This document shows positions 18,485-27,182 of a DNA stretch of 44,994 nucleotides, piece by piece. Origin of the DNA: Bacillus hominis (GTDB lineage: Bacteria; Bacillota; Bacilli; Bacillales; Bacillaceae_G). Position 1 is the stretch's first letter; every line of letters begins with the position of its first letter. The position numbers and the translations under genes were made by a program. Under the pieces are notes generated by a model that was not told where the DNA came from, searched no databases, and saw only the letters and a list, made by a program, of their open reading frames with translations. The stretch lies in assembly GCF_018332515.1 (NCBI RefSeq), contig NZ_BOQD01000026.1, positions 1-44,994 of the forward strand. Direction: 5' to 3'.

Positions 18485-20155
18485 TCACATTGATTGTGCA
18501 TCTGTTTCGTCCAAAGAAGTATGCACATCAAGCTCACGATGCATATTTTCCTGCATAAATGTTAATTCAAATACTTCTTTTAATTTGCGAACAGGAATGA
18601 TCTCAATTCCCTTTATTGTGTACAAAAATGGTTGCATGTTTTCAGCCGGAATGATGACTTTCTTAGCTCCCGCTTTTTTCGCAGCTTTTATTTTTGCGTA
18701 CACACCACCAATAGGCTTCACTTCTCCGTGGATACTTATCTCACCTGTCATCGCCACTTCATTATTCACATACGTACGATGCACTGCTGAATAGACACCT
18801 GTTGCCATAGCAATACCTGCTGAAGGTCCATCAATCGGGATACCACCAGGAAAATTAATATGTATATCATAACCTTCTGGCAACACATCTAGAGAACGAA
18901 GTACTGTTAACACATTATCAACAGAACCTTTCGCCATACTTTTTCGACGAATCGATTTCGTTTGGTTACCAATACTTTCCTCTTCTACAATTCCAGTGAC
19001 ATTTACTGACCCTTTATCTTTCGCAGGAATAGCTGTTACCTCAATTTCTAATAACGCACCTGTATTCGGCCCATATACAGCAAGCCCGTTCACAAGACCG
19101 ATTCTTGGAATTGGATAAATACGTTTTTCGTACTTTGGTGTAAGCTGACTAGAATGAACAACCCATTCAATATCTTCATCTTTAATGAAAGGTCGCTCTT
19201 CATTTATCGCCATACCAGTAGAAATTTGCACGAGATTAATTGCTTCTCGTCCATTTCTTGCATACATTCCAATCATTTCGATACCTTTCTCACCTACTTG
19301 CATTTCCACTTTATCAGCTGCATTTTTCGCTACTTTTTGAATTTCTTCTGTATCTAACTCACGGAAGAACACTTCTAAACAACGCGACCTAATTGCAGGA
19401 GGAATTTCCTCTGGCGAACGCGTCGTTGCACCAACTAAGCGAAAATCTGCAGGTAAACCTTTTTGAAAAATATCATGTATATACGTTGGAATCATCGAAT
19501 TTTCTTCACTATAGTACGCACTTTCCAAAAATACTTTCCGATCTTCTAACACCTTTAGCATTTTATTCATTTGAATTGGATGTAATTCACCAATCTCATC
19601 GATGAACAAAATACCACCATGAGCATCTGTTACAGCCCCTTTTTTCGGCTGTGGGATACCCGCTTGCCCCATTGCACCTGCTCCTTGATAAATCGGATCA
19701 TGCACTGAACCAATTAATGGATCCGCAATACCACGCTCATCAAACCTAGCTGTCGTTGCATCAAGTTCGATAAATGTTGCATTTGTACGAAATGGGGATT
19801 TCGGATTTCGTTTCGCTTCTTCTAATACAAGGCGTGCTGCCGCTGTCTTTCCGACACCTGGCGGACCGTATATGATCACATGTTGCGGATTAGGACCACA
19901 AAGAGCCGCTTTTAACGACTTAATCCCGTCTTCTTGCCCTACAATGTCTACAAAGGATGTAGGACGTACCTTTTCCGCAAGTGGCTCTGTTAAAGAAACC
20001 TCACGCATTTTACGAAGCTGCTCTAATTCTTTTTTCGATTCTCGATCAATTGAAACTTTTTGTGTTCGCTGATTTCGAAGTAAGTGCCAAAAATACAATC
20101 CGACAATTACGCCAAAAACAAGTTGAACAAGTAAAAATATATTTGTCCAGCTCAT
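18485..20155 (-). CDS. lonB: Sporulation Lon-like protease LonB
   Basis: LonB is a membrane-anchored AAA+ Ser-Lys protease, expressed in the forespore in B. subtilis. The 556-residue protein starts with one membrane segment (about 5-25), lacks the LonA N-terminal domain, and has Walker A GPPGVGKT (97-104), Walker B GGILFIDEIGE and the catalytic serine in IDGPSAGIAMATG. Good ribosome binding sites (GGGAGG) precede the ATG. A sigma-F type promoter lies 32 bases upstream. Confidence 0.95.
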   Translation of the reverse strand: MSWTNIFLLVQLVFGVIVGLYFWHLLRNQRTQKVSIDRESKKELEQLRKMREVSLTEPLAEKVRPTSFVDIVGQEDGIKSLKAALCGPNPQHVIIYGPPGVGKTAAARLVLEEAKRNPKSPFRTNATFIELDATTARFDERGIADPLIGSVHDPIYQGAGAMGQAGIPQPKKGAVTDAHGGILFIDEIGELHPIQMNKMLKVLEDRKVFLESAYYSEENSMIPTYIHDIFQKGLPADFRLVGATTRSPEEIPPAIRSRCLEVFFRELDTEEIQKVAKNAADKVEMQVGEKGIEMIGMYARNGREAINLVQISTGMAINEERPFIKDEDIEWVVHSSQLTPKYEKRIYPIPRIGLVNGLAVYGPNTGALLEIEVTAIPAKDKGSVNVTGIVEEESIGNQTKSIRRKSMAKGSVDNVLTVLRSLDVLPEGYDIHINFPGGIPIDGPSAGIAMATGVYSAVHRTYVNNEVAMTGEISIHGEVKPIGGVYAKIKAAKKAGAKKVIIPAENMQPFLYTIKGIEIIPVRKLKEVFELTFMQENMHRELDVHTSLDETDAQSM

Positions 20156-20186
20156 AATTCATTTCCTCCCGCTATGTTTTACCTTT

Positions 20187-20216
20187 TAGTATTTCCTGGG
20201 AGGAATAGTGCTAAAC
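20187..20216 (-). promoter_or_regulatory. Sigma-F type promoter of lonB
   Basis: On the minus strand GTTTA (-35, 20216-20212) and GGAAATACTA (-10, 20196-20187) are 15 bases apart. The -10 fits the sigma-F pattern GGnnAnA(A/C)T(A/T) at every fixed position and the -35 fits G(C/T)ATA with one mismatch. This agrees with known forespore expression of lonB. Confidence 0.6.
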
Positions 20217-20225
20217 ATAAAGAAA

Positions 20226-20250
20226 AACAGCAATTATAAAAATTGCTGTT
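20226..20250 (-). terminator. clpX terminator
   Basis: AACAGCAATT and AATTGCTGTT pair with a short AT loop, and the minus strand continues TTTCTTTAT. It lies 12 bases after the clpX stop. Confidence 0.85.
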
Positions 20251-20261
20251 TCTTCTTCGCA

Positions 20262-21521
20262 TTATGCAGATGTTTTTGTATCAAGTACAGTACCGTCTTG
20301 TAACACCAATTTCGGCGGTTCATTATCAGCTACTGTTTCTTTCGTAAGAATACACTTCTCGATATCTTTGCGAGATGGAAGTTCGAACATTACATCAAGC
20401 ATCAAGCCTTCAATAATAGAACGAAGTCCACGAGCACCTGTTTTACGTTCAATTGCTTTTTTCGCAATCTCAACTAGTGCACCTTCTTCAAACTCTAACT
20501 CAACATCGTCAAGCTCCAATAATTTTTGGAATTGCTTAACAAGTGCATTTTTCGGTTTAGTTAAAATATCTACAAGAGCATCTTCATCAAGCGGCTCTAG
20601 GTTCGCAATAACTGGAAGACGACCGATAAACTCCGGAATTAAACCGAATCTTAAAAGATCCTCTGGTAAAACGTGAGATAAAACATGCTTCTCATTTACA
20701 TCAGCATTTTTCTTCTCAGCACCAAATCCAATTACTTTCTCACCAAGGCGACGTTTAATAATAGGCTCGATGCCATCAAACGCTCCACCACAAATGAATA
20801 GGATGTTCGTTGTATCAATTTGAATAAACTCTTGATGCGGGTGCTTACGACCACCTTGAGGTGGAACGCTTGCTACAGTACCTTCTAAAATTTTCAGAAG
20901 TGCCTGCTGTACGCCTTCACCAGATACATCACGTGTAATTGATGGATTTTCGGACTTACGTGCCACTTTATCAATCTCATCAATATAAATGATTCCTTTT
21001 TCCGCTTTCTCTACATCATAATCAGCTGCTTGGATTAATTTTAGTAAGATGTTTTCTACATCTTCCCCTACATATCCAGCTTCTGTTAAAGATGTTGCGT
21101 CAGCGATCGCAAATGGAACATTTAAAATACGCGCTAATGTTTGTGCCAATAATGTTTTACCACTACCAGTTGGCCCAATAAGTGAAATATTACTCTTCGC
21201 TAATTCTACATCATCAATTTTGCTGTTAGAATTAATGCGTTTGTAATGGTTATATACCGCTACCGCCAGTGCTTTTTTCGCGTTATCTTGTCCGATGACA
21301 TACTCATCTAAGATTTCACGAATTTCTACCGGTTTCGGTACATCTTTGAATTCTACTTCTTCGTCCTTCGCAAGCTCCTCTTGTACAATTTCAGTACAAA
21401 GCTCGATACACTCGTCACAAATGTAAACACCTGGACCTGCAACTAGCTTTCGAACTTGCGTTTGTGTTTTACCACAGAAAGAACATTTTAATTGACCTTT
21501 TTCATCATTAAATTTAAACAT
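20262..21521 (-). CDS. clpX: ClpX, ATPase subunit of the ClpXP protease
   Basis: ClpX unfolds substrates and feeds them to ClpP. The 419-residue protein has the N-terminal zinc domain (C13, C16, C35, C38), Walker A GPTGSGKT near 118, Walker [10 protein letters not shown] and sensor motifs near [13 protein letters not shown] use ATG 21521, with AAGGGG about 8 bases upstream and a normal N-terminus ([10 protein letters not shown]). The frame runs on to 21596 but the extra 25 residues are unlike the family. tig is next upstream, as usual. Confidence 0.97.
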   Translation of the reverse strand: MFKFNDEKGQLKCSFCGKTQTQVRKLVAGPGVYICDECIELCTEIVQEELAKDEEVEFKDVPKPVEIREILDEYVIGQDNAKKALAVAVYNHYKRINSNSKIDDVELAKSNISLIGPTGSGKTLLAQTLARILNVPFAIADATSLTEAGYVGEDVENILLKLIQAADYDVEKAEKGIIYIDEIDKVARKSENPSITRDVSGEGVQQALLKILEGTVASVPPQGGRKHPHQEFIQIDTTNILFICGGAFDGIEPIIKRRLGEKVIGFGAEKKNADVNEKHVLSHVLPEDLLRFGLIPEFIGRLPVIANLEPLDEDALVDILTKPKNALVKQFQKLLELDDVELEFEEGALVEIAKKAIERKTGARGLRSIIEGLMLDVMFELPSRKDIEKCILTKETVADNEPPKLVLQDGTVLDTKTSA

Positions 21522-21749
21522 ATTTTCACACCCCTTACAAAGTGCTAATCTCTTGCCTTCGTATGTACACGATAAATGTATCGTATGTAAATACATATTA
21601 TGTCACTACGTGGCGAGAAATACAAATAATATGACTAGTTATGTACAAATAAAAAAATTTAAAACTTTTGAAATATGTATATTCGACTTGCAAAGGAACT
21701 TTTCCTTCTTCATCGAAAAGTTTTATAAATATATTTCTATATTTATAAA

Positions 21750-21777
21750 ACAAGGCACGATTAAAATCGCGCCTTGT
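21750..21777 (-). terminator. tig terminator
   Basis: ACAAGGC-CGATT pairs with AATCG-GCCTTGT with one A-C mismatch, and the minus strand continues TTTTAT. It lies 8 bases after the tig stop and separates tig from clpX. Confidence 0.85.
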
Positions 21778-21784
21778 TATTTTA

Positions 21785-23062
21785 TTATGCAGCGTTGTCT
21801 ACTAAGAAGTCTACAGCTTTACGCACTTTAAGATCTTCAGCTAAAGCGTCTACGCTTCCAAGAGCTTGCTTGATAGCGTCTACTGGCATACCGTACATTT
21901 CAGCCATTTTTTCAACTTCTGCAGTTACTTCTTCTTCAGTAACTTCGATGTTTTCAGCTTCAATGATAGCTTCAAGAACAAGATTGATTCTTACACGTTT
22001 TTGTGCATCCTCTTTCATTTGCTCTTTTAATTTGTCAGCGTCTGTACCTGTGAATTGGTAGTAAAGCTCAAGGTTCATACCTTGTTGGCTTAAACGTTGC
22101 TCGAATTCACGAACCATACGATCTAACTCAGTGTCGATCATAGCTTCTGGAATGTCGATTTCAGCGTTAGCAGCAGCTAATTCTACTACTTCGTCACGTA
22201 CTTTGTGCTCAGCTTCGTGCTTTTTGCCTTCTTCTAAGTTTGTACGAAGTTTTGTTTTTAATTCATCAAGAGTTGTAACTTCTTCGTCAGCATCTTTAGC
22301 GAACTCGTCGTTTAACTCAGGAAGTTCTTTTGTTTTGATTTCGTGAATTGTTACTTTGAATGTTGCTGGTTTACCAGCTAATTCAGCAGCATGGTACTCT
22401 TCTGGGAATGATACTTCAACTTCTTTAGAATCACCAGCTTTAAGACCAATTACTTGCTCTTCGAAACCTGGGATGAAAGTACCAGAACCGATTGCAAGAG
22501 AATAGTTTTCGCCTTTTCCGCCTTCAAATGCTTCGCCATCAACGAAACCTTCGAAGTCGATTACAGCTGTATCACCATCTGCAACAGTTCCTTCTTCTTT
22601 AACAACTAGTTCAGCTTGACGCTCTTGTAAAGCTTTTACTTCGTTCTCTACATCCTCGTCAGTTACAGTTGTTTCAACTTTTTCTACTGCTAAACCTTTG
22701 TAATCACCTAATTTAACTTCAGGTTTTACAGTAACTTTTGCAGTGAAAATTAAGTTTTGGCCTTTTTCGAATTTCTCGATGTCAATCTCAGGATGAGCAA
22801 CTGGGAAGATACCAGCTTCATCGATTGCTTCACCGTATGCTTTTGGTAAGATAATATCTAAAGCATCTTGGTATAAAGATTCAATACCAAAGCGTTGTTC
22901 GAATAATGGACGAGGCATTTTTCCTTTACGGAAACCTGGTACATTAATTGTTTTTACTACTTTTTTGAATGCAGCGTCGATAGAGTTATTTACTTCTTTA
23001 GCATCAACTTCGATTGTTAAAACGCCAACGTTACCTTCTAATTTTTCCCATTTTGTAGACAT
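21785..23062 (-). CDS. tig: Trigger factor (ribosome-bound chaperone, prolyl isomerase)
   Basis: Trigger factor binds the ribosome exit tunnel and folds nascent chains. The 425-residue protein has the ribosome-binding signature GFRKGK (43-48), a central FKBP-type domain (about 160-245, with [16 protein letters not shown]) and a helical C-terminal chaperone domain. The ATG has GGAGGG 8 bases upstream. Like other highly expressed Bacillus genes it uses a narrow set of codons compared with its neighbours, judged by eye. Confidence 0.98.
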   Translation of the reverse strand: MSTKWEKLEGNVGVLTIEVDAKEVNNSIDAAFKKVVKTINVPGFRKGKMPRPLFEQRFGIESLYQDALDIILPKAYGEAIDEAGIFPVAHPEIDIEKFEKGQNLIFTAKVTVKPEVKLGDYKGLAVEKVETTVTDEDVENEVKALQERQAELVVKEEGTVADGDTAVIDFEGFVDGEAFEGGKGENYSLAIGSGTFIPGFEEQVIGLKAGDSKEVEVSFPEEYHAAELAGKPATFKVTIHEIKTKELPELNDEFAKDADEEVTTLDELKTKLRTNLEEGKKHEAEHKVRDEVVELAAANAEIDIPEAMIDTELDRMVREFEQRLSQQGMNLELYYQFTGTDADKLKEQMKEDAQKRVRINLVLEAIIEAENIEVTEEEVTAEVEKMAEMYGMPVDAIKQALGSVDALAEDLKVRKAVDFLVDNAA

Positions 23063-23371
23063 TTATTCTTTCCCTCCAACTATAATAATGTATGCACATA
23101 CCTCTATAGATTAAGATTTTTATTATCTCTTTTTTGAAATAACAAATGTACAAATAATCCTCTAGCAAAAGCTTTCAGATACAATGTTCCAATCTACTAA
23201 TTGTCTAAAAGACAACTACGGTATATTTTGTTCGAGAATAATATGAAACATATTAAGTAAGAGAATTATACTCCTCTTCTCTTACAAACAGGCAGATTTC
23301 TGCCTTTTGCAACCCTTACATTATAACATAGAATGTGCTCGTTTCAATAACTGAACGATTCTTTTTCATAA
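23063..23371. other. Intergenic region ysoA-tig with several palindromes
   Basis: This 309-bp gap holds three inverted repeats: TTGTCT/AGACAA at 23201-23215, GTAAGAGAA/TTCTCTTAC at 23257-23285 and AGGCAG/CTGCCT at 23290-23305. The last could end ysoA transcripts, but no T run of useful length follows. The tig promoter must lie here too, but I cannot fix its boxes. No reading frame with a binding site is visible. Confidence 0.5.
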
Positions 23372-24370
23372 TTATACGGGCAAATACCCTTCTCTTTCAA
23401 TACGTAGTAACCATTGATAGGCAATATGAAATTCCTCAAACTCAATATTGTATGCTGTCATAAGTTCTTCTTCATCAATAGCCAATCCGAAACGCTTTCT
23501 TCCAACTCTCTCTAAGACGGCAGCCCAAATTTCTACTTTATCCATTAATAGAGGGAATGGGAAAATGCTAATTTGTAATTCTTTCCAGTATGTAACCATT
23601 GCACTAAATATATCTGGATAATTTTGCTCTAATCGACTTGATAATTTATGTATAATGTTATCGGATTGCTCCTCATTATGACCTGTAAATGCTGGAATTA
23701 CCTTGATCATATTTCCAAACTTTTCTACTTCTATCTCTTCTTCTACTTGATTTTCTATCATTTTATACAAAATAGAAGTTTTCAAATAAGGGTGCTGCTG
23801 TTCGTCTATTAAAAATCTCTTTAAAACAGGTAATGCAAGATCCAAGTCTTTTAACGAAAGTTGCTGAATCACTCTTAACTTTTGCCCAAAGTTTTCACCA
23901 AAAATCCCATTAGTAAACTCATCCAAATCAAAATTAGAATCCACTAATGACGCATCTTCCTCATTTAGCATCCCTTCTGCAAATAAAGCGAGCTGCGCTA
24001 ATTTTTCCTTTTGCTCCGGCATTATGTCTTTCGTTTGCAGAACCTTTTCAACAGTTTCAATAACACCTTCGTAATCATTTGTTTGAACTAAAATAGTCAC
24101 ATACGTTTCAAGAATATCCCCAAATAATACAGCTCCTGTTTCAAGCAACTGTTCACATTTGTCTTTCGCTTCTTCCATACGTTTTAATTCTAGCAAACAA
24201 ATAACGGAAGCTAATTCTGTTTGTTCCGTTTCTGCATTATACTGACGTAATATTTCAAAGCAGCGCAATGCATCTTCGAATTCCCGCTCTTTCAACGCTA
24301 AAAAACCTTTATCAATATAGCGTTCGGATAGTTGCGGAAACAATACGACCGTATTTTCTTTTTTATCCAT
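23372..24370 (-). CDS. ysoA: TPR-repeat protein YsoA
   Basis: The 332-residue cytoplasmic protein has helical repeats at about 17-120 (ALKEREFEDALRCFEILRQY and following) typical of tetratricopeptide repeats, then a mostly helical acidic C-terminal half. Its place upstream of tig on the same strand is that of B. subtilis ysoA, whose function I do not know. GAGGCGGACGT precedes the ATG. TPR proteins usually bind other proteins; no enzyme motif is visible. Confidence 0.8.
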   Translation of the reverse strand: MDKKENTVVLFPQLSERYIDKGFLALKEREFEDALRCFEILRQYNAETEQTELASVICLLELKRMEEAKDKCEQLLETGAVLFGDILETYVTILVQTNDYEGVIETVEKVLQTKDIMPEQKEKLAQLALFAEGMLNEEDASLVDSNFDLDEFTNGIFGENFGQKLRVIQQLSLKDLDLALPVLKRFLIDEQQHPYLKTSILYKMIENQVEEEIEVEKFGNMIKVIPAFTGHNEEQSDNIIHKLSSRLEQNYPDIFSAMVTYWKELQISIFPFPLLMDKVEIWAAVLERVGRKRFGLAIDEEELMTAYNIEFEEFHIAYQWLLRIEREGYLPV

Positions 24371-24559
24371 ACGTCCGCCTCTTTTTCTAGATTTTAATGA
24401 TCTTCAAAGTAAATATATCAAATGCGTAATGAGAACACAACATTCCAAAATTATTTATTTGAAATATAGGAATATTCTATTTTTATAACGGAAAAGCAAC
24501 AAATTTTTAAATAAAATTCATTTTTCACAAACAAAAACCCTCACGCAGAGGATTCATCA
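24371..24559. terminator. Gap with weak terminator before ysoA
   Basis: Only a weak hairpin (CCTC / GAGG with a 5-base loop, 24539-24550) followed on the minus strand by GTTTTTG is visible. It lies just after the stop of the 82-residue membrane-protein gene. The rest of the gap is AT-rich and shows nothing I can name. Confidence 0.4.
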
Positions 24560-24808
24560 TTAATGGAAAGCTTGTATAATTGTGGGGTATATAACAAGGG
24601 TAATAATTTGGAGAACAATAATTGCCATAACAATCATGCTAAAGTAGAAGATCGGTTTACTTCGCTTCATTAAAAACATAATAATAAGCATCGTACAAGC
24701 AAACAAACTTAAAAAGAACAAACTTGTTGTCGAACTAAGTATACCACTCGGGACAAAGAACAATAAAACTACACTACAAGTACCTATAATTCCAAATAAC
24801 CATTCCAT
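24560..24808 (-). CDS. Small hydrophobic membrane protein, unknown function
   Basis: The 82-residue protein has three hydrophobic segments (about 2-20, 27-46 and 52-76) and a short basic loop MKRSKP between the second and third. I do not recognise a family. It begins 39 bases after the 34-residue gene at 24848-24952 on the same strand and is likely co-transcribed. The AAGGG upstream of the ATG is further away than usual (about 12 bases), suggesting weak translation. Confidence 0.65.
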   Translation of the reverse strand: MEWLFGIIGTCSVVLLFFVPSGILSSTTSLFFLSLFACTMLIIMFLMKRSKPIFYFSMIVMAIIVLQIITLVIYPTIIQAFH

Positions 24809-24847
24809 TCATTCACTCATTCCCTTTCCCTCTCATGGCAGTTTTTT

Positions 24848-24952
24848 CTACGCTACTAAATGTTTTACAACATCAACTACATATGTTAACTTTTCATACG
24901 CCACAAACCCAAAAGCTACTGTTAAACCCGTTACAATTAATCCTTTCATCAT
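24848..24952 (-). CDS. 34-residue membrane microprotein, unknown function
   Basis: This short gene starts at ATG 24952 (a second ATG follows directly) with AGGAGG 6 bases upstream, one of the best binding sites in the window. It encodes one hydrophobic segment (GLIVTGLTVAFGFVAY) and an amphipathic tail ending KHLVA. A perfect TATAAT lies 31 bases ahead of the start. I know no family for it. The strong signals and the following membrane-protein gene make it a credible real gene. Confidence 0.65.
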   Translation of the reverse strand: MMKGLIVTGLTVAFGFVAYEKLTYVVDVVKHLVA

Positions 24953-24983
24953 CTCTTCCTCCTCATGTATCGTTGTTATCTTC

Positions 24984-25012
24984 ATTATAGAGGATTCGTA
25001 ATTTGTTACCAT
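24984..25012 (-). promoter_or_regulatory. Probable promoter of the 34-residue gene
   Basis: On the minus strand a perfect TATAAT (24989-24984) is preceded at 17 bases by TGGTAA, a poor -35. Direct repeats lie about 9 bases further upstream, which suits an activator-dependent promoter. Confidence 0.5.
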
Positions 25013-25020
25013 CGAACTTC

Positions 25021-25047
25021 CTTACAGTTACCTTACAGAATTGTAAG
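25021..25047. promoter_or_regulatory. Direct repeats in the yvbH / microprotein divergent region
   Basis: CTTACAG occurs at 25021-25027 and 25032-25038, an 11-bp period, and CTTAC-N6-GTAAG forms an inverted repeat at 25032-25047. On the minus strand the pair reads TGTAAG-N5-TGTAAG, close to the WalR (YycF) site TGTWAH-N5-TGTWAH but with G at the last place. OmpR-family regulators bind such repeats. Confidence 0.5.
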
Positions 25048-25069
25048 ATTTCAAAAATTGATTTAAAAT
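25041..25069 (+). promoter_or_regulatory. Possible sigma-A promoter of the yvbH-like gene
   Basis: TTGTAA (25041-25046) and TAAAAT (25064-25069) are 17 bases apart. The -35 overlaps the CTTAC/GTAAG inverted repeat, so a bound regulator could block it. Confidence 0.5.
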
Positions 25070-25123
25070 CGTGTTAATATATTTTTGTACAATTAAGAAT
25101 TTATTTTACAAGGGGGATTATAC

Positions 25124-25738
25124 ATGTTTAAAAAAATGGCCGCTGATGTTTTAGGATTAAGTGATGTAGGTTCTGTCATTACGCCGCAGGATTATGATAA
25201 GGTTGATGCTGATGATTACGTGATGCATGAAGACGGGGAGAAAATTTATTTTCTAATTAAATCAAAATCAGATGAATATTGTTTCACAAACAAAGGATTA
25301 ATCCACCTAGATGGTACAAGCGCAACAAGTAAAAAACGTACACTACGCCGCTTTAGCTATAGTAAATATCAAATTAAAAACGTAGCACTTGAAACTGCGG
25401 GAACAATTGATTTAGATGTAGAAATTAAGTTTCAAATGGGAGATGAGCATTATTCAATTGATGTTCATAAAAAACATATTGAAGAATTAAAAGATTTATA
25501 TAAGGCTTTACTTAAAATAGAAGAAATCTCATACGACAACGATATTACATTGCAGTATGCACATAAAAGTTTAGATATGGCTTCTAACGCTTTCAGCCGT
25601 ATTTCAAATGCACAAGTAAATTTAGCAGAGCAATTTAAAGAGATGAACGAGATCGCCTTTAACTGGCTTGTTGATACGAAGAAACAATATAATGTGAAAG
25701 ATTATGGTTTTGTCTTTGAAAAGTTTATTAATAACTAA
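25124..25738 (+). CDS. yvbH: Bacterial PH-domain protein, YvbH-like
   Basis: The 204-residue protein matches the B. subtilis YvbH pattern: a bacterial PH-like beta domain (about 15-125) followed by a helical extension (about 130-204). Its length equals what I recall for YvbH. There is no signal peptide or membrane segment. The molecular role is not known to me. AAGGGGG lies 8 bases before the ATG. It stands alone between the divergent microprotein gene and convergent tRNA genes. Confidence 0.72.
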   Translation: MFKKMAADVLGLSDVGSVITPQDYDKVDADDYVMHEDGEKIYFLIKSKSDEYCFTNKGLIHLDGTSATSKKRTLRRFSYSKYQIKNVALETAGTIDLDVEIKFQMGDEHYSIDVHKKHIEELKDLYKALLKIEEISYDNDITLQYAHKSLDMASNAFSRISNAQVNLAEQFKEMNEIAFNWLVDTKKQYNVKDYGFVFEKFINN

Positions 25739-25752
25739 TTTAAACAAACAAA

Positions 25753-25784
25753 AAACCTTGTTATCAAAAGATAACAAGGTTTTC
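25753..25784. terminator. Bidirectional terminator between yvbH and tRNA-Arg
   Basis: AACCTTGTTAT and ATAACAAGGTT form a near-perfect 11-bp stem flanked by A and T runs. It can end yvbH transcripts on the plus strand and the tRNA transcript on the minus strand. Confidence 0.88.
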
Positions 25785-25788
25785 TTAG

Positions 25789-25862
25789 CGTCCCAGGAGA
25801 GATTCGAACTCCCGACCGTACGCTTAGAAGGCGTATGCTCTATCCGGCTGAGCTACTGGGAC
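25789..25862 (-). tRNA. tRNA-Arg (anticodon TCT)
   Basis: The 74-base gene has a 7-bp acceptor stem (GTCCCAG / CTGGGAC), discriminator G, D-loop AGCCGGAT, anticodon loop CTTCTAA giving TCT (reads AGA/AGG), and the T-loop GTTCGAATC. CCA is not encoded. It lies one base after tRNA-Gly on the same strand. Confidence 0.97.
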
Positions 25863-25863
25863 A

Positions 25864-25937
25864 TGGAGCGGGTGAAGAGAATCGAACTCTCGACCAGAGC
25901 TTGGAAGGCTCTTGTTTTACCACTAAACTACACCCGC
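25864..25937 (-). tRNA. tRNA-Gly (anticodon TCC)
   Basis: The gene has a 7-bp acceptor stem (GCGGGTG / CACCCGC), discriminator T and an encoded CCA end (25866-25864). The anticodon loop CTTCCAA gives TCC (reads GGA/GGG) and the T-loop is GTTCGATTC. It is the first gene of the two-tRNA transcript. Confidence 0.97.
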
Positions 25938-25989
25938 ATATGTTATTTCATTTTTCTTCGTTAGCGCCATTGCCCTATCGACAATATTT

Positions 25990-26018
25990 ATTATATTCAT
26001 AACCACTTATAAAGTCAA
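25990..26018 (-). promoter_or_regulatory. Sigma-A promoter of the tRNA pair
   Basis: On the minus strand TTGACT and TATAAT are separated by exactly 17 bases, about 50 bases before the tRNA-Gly gene. This is a near-consensus promoter as expected for stable RNA. Confidence 0.85.
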
Positions 26019-26026
26019 CACTTTTT

Positions 26027-26058
26027 TAAAAGAGGATAATTTTTATTATCCTCTTTTA
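26027..26058 (-). terminator. Hairpin at the end of ysnB
   Basis: AAAAGAGGATAAT and ATTATCCTCTTTT form a perfect 13-bp stem with a TTTT loop. The ysnB stop codon (26046-26048) is inside it. The stem ends in TTTT on the minus strand, but no further T run follows, so termination may be partial. Confidence 0.6.
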
Positions 26059-26549
26059 AAAGTTGCTTGTTCCACCAGCTGTCCGTCTAATGTTTCAAAA
26101 CGAACTTCTATATGATTTTCATCCATTTCTAATAAAGCGAATGTCTTTTCTACACGAGAGCGCGGGAGCAAAATACTCCCTGGATTAATAAATAAAATCC
26201 CATCAAGTAATTCTGCCCCTAATACATGAGAATGTCCAAAGCATGCTACTTGCGCTCCTACTTCTTCTGCATGATATGCTAATGTTTGTAATGTCATTTT
26301 CACATTATGACGATGACCGTGTACAACTAAGAAACGAATTCCATCTACATCAGTTACAATTTCATCTTGAAAGTTAGCATAATCACAATTCCCTTTTACA
26401 ACATGGAAACCTTGCAGCTCTTCGTGAGCAGGCGTTAGCTCTGAATCACCACAATGAATCATGACATCTACTTTCCCTTCGTACTTCTCTTTTAACTGCT
26501 GTAATTCCTTCACAGAGCTATGACTATCGCTTACGATTAAAGCTTTCAT
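26046..26549 (-). CDS. ysnB: YsnB/YfcE-type metallophosphoesterase
   Basis: The 167-residue cytoplasmic protein has the full calcineurin-like metal set: SDSHS (D8, H10), HCGDSE, GNCD, VVHGHRH and FGHSH. Relatives such as E. coli YfcE hydrolyse phosphodiesters in vitro; the natural substrate is unknown. I use ATG 26549 with AGGGAG 8 bases upstream; a TTG codon just ahead is unlikely to be the start. It follows rdgB closely in the racE-gerM-rph-rdgB-ysnB order. Confidence 0.9.
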   Translation of the reverse strand: MKALIVSDSHSSVKELQQLKEKYEGKVDVMIHCGDSELTPAHEELQGFHVVKGNCDYANFQDEIVTDVDGIRFLVVHGHRHNVKMTLQTLAYHAEEVGAQVACFGHSHVLGAELLDGILFINPGSILLPRSRVEKTFALLEMDENHIEVRFETLDGQLVEQATFKRG

Positions 26550-26562
26550 CAATCTCTCTCCC

Positions 26563-27171
26563 TTATTCTTCTAAAAACCATTCTGGGATTTTTTCTTCTA
26601 ATTTACGAAGAGCGTGTCCGCGGTGACTAATTGCGTTTTTCTCATCCGAACTTAGCTCAGCCATCGCTTTTTTATATTCTTCTACATAAAAAATCGGATC
26701 GTATCCGAAACCATTTTCCCCACGGCGCTGTTCTAGAATTTTCCCTTCGCACGTTCCGTTTACAATAACCGGCTCTTTATCCACTTCAGGGAAAGCAACT
26801 GCTAATGCACAGTAAAAACGAGCTGTGCGTTTTTCTAAATCGATGTCAGTTAACCCTTGTAACACCTTATCTATATTCGCCTGATCATCTTTCGGCTCTC
26901 CAGCAAAACGAGCTGAATATACACCTGGTTTCCCGTTTAAGGCATCTACAATAAGACCAGAATCATCCGCAATTACGATGGAATTCAACTGTCTACTAAG
27001 ACTGTCCGCTTTTAAAATTGCGTTTTCTTCAAATGTTTCACCAGTTTCTTCGACTTCTTCAATATGAGGAAAATCGTGTAAAGATTTCACTTCTAAGTCA
27101 AATCTCTCAAATAACTCAGCAAACTCACGTACTTTCCCAAGGTTTTTCGTAGCTACAACAACTTGCTTCAT
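26563..27171 (-). CDS. rdgB: dITP/XTP pyrophosphatase (RdgB/HAM1 family)
   Basis: The enzyme removes non-canonical purine nucleotides (ITP, dITP, XTP) from the pool. The 202-residue protein has the N-terminal [11 protein letters not shown] loop, the catalytic [12 protein letters not shown] segment, GVYSARFAG and the C-terminal [10 protein letters not shown] chose ATG 27171, with GAGG 8 bases upstream; a GTG 9 bases earlier has the binding site too close. It lies 11 bases after rph. Confidence 0.95.
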   Translation of the reverse strand: MKQVVVATKNLGKVREFAELFERFDLEVKSLHDFPHIEEVEETGETFEENAILKADSLSRQLNSIVIADDSGLIVDALNGKPGVYSARFAGEPKDDQANIDKVLQGLTDIDLEKRTARFYCALAVAFPEVDKEPVIVNGTCEGKILEQRRGENGFGYDPIFYVEEYKKAMAELSSDEKNAISHRGHALRKLEEKIPEWFLEE

Positions 27172-27182
27172 ATTTTCCACCT

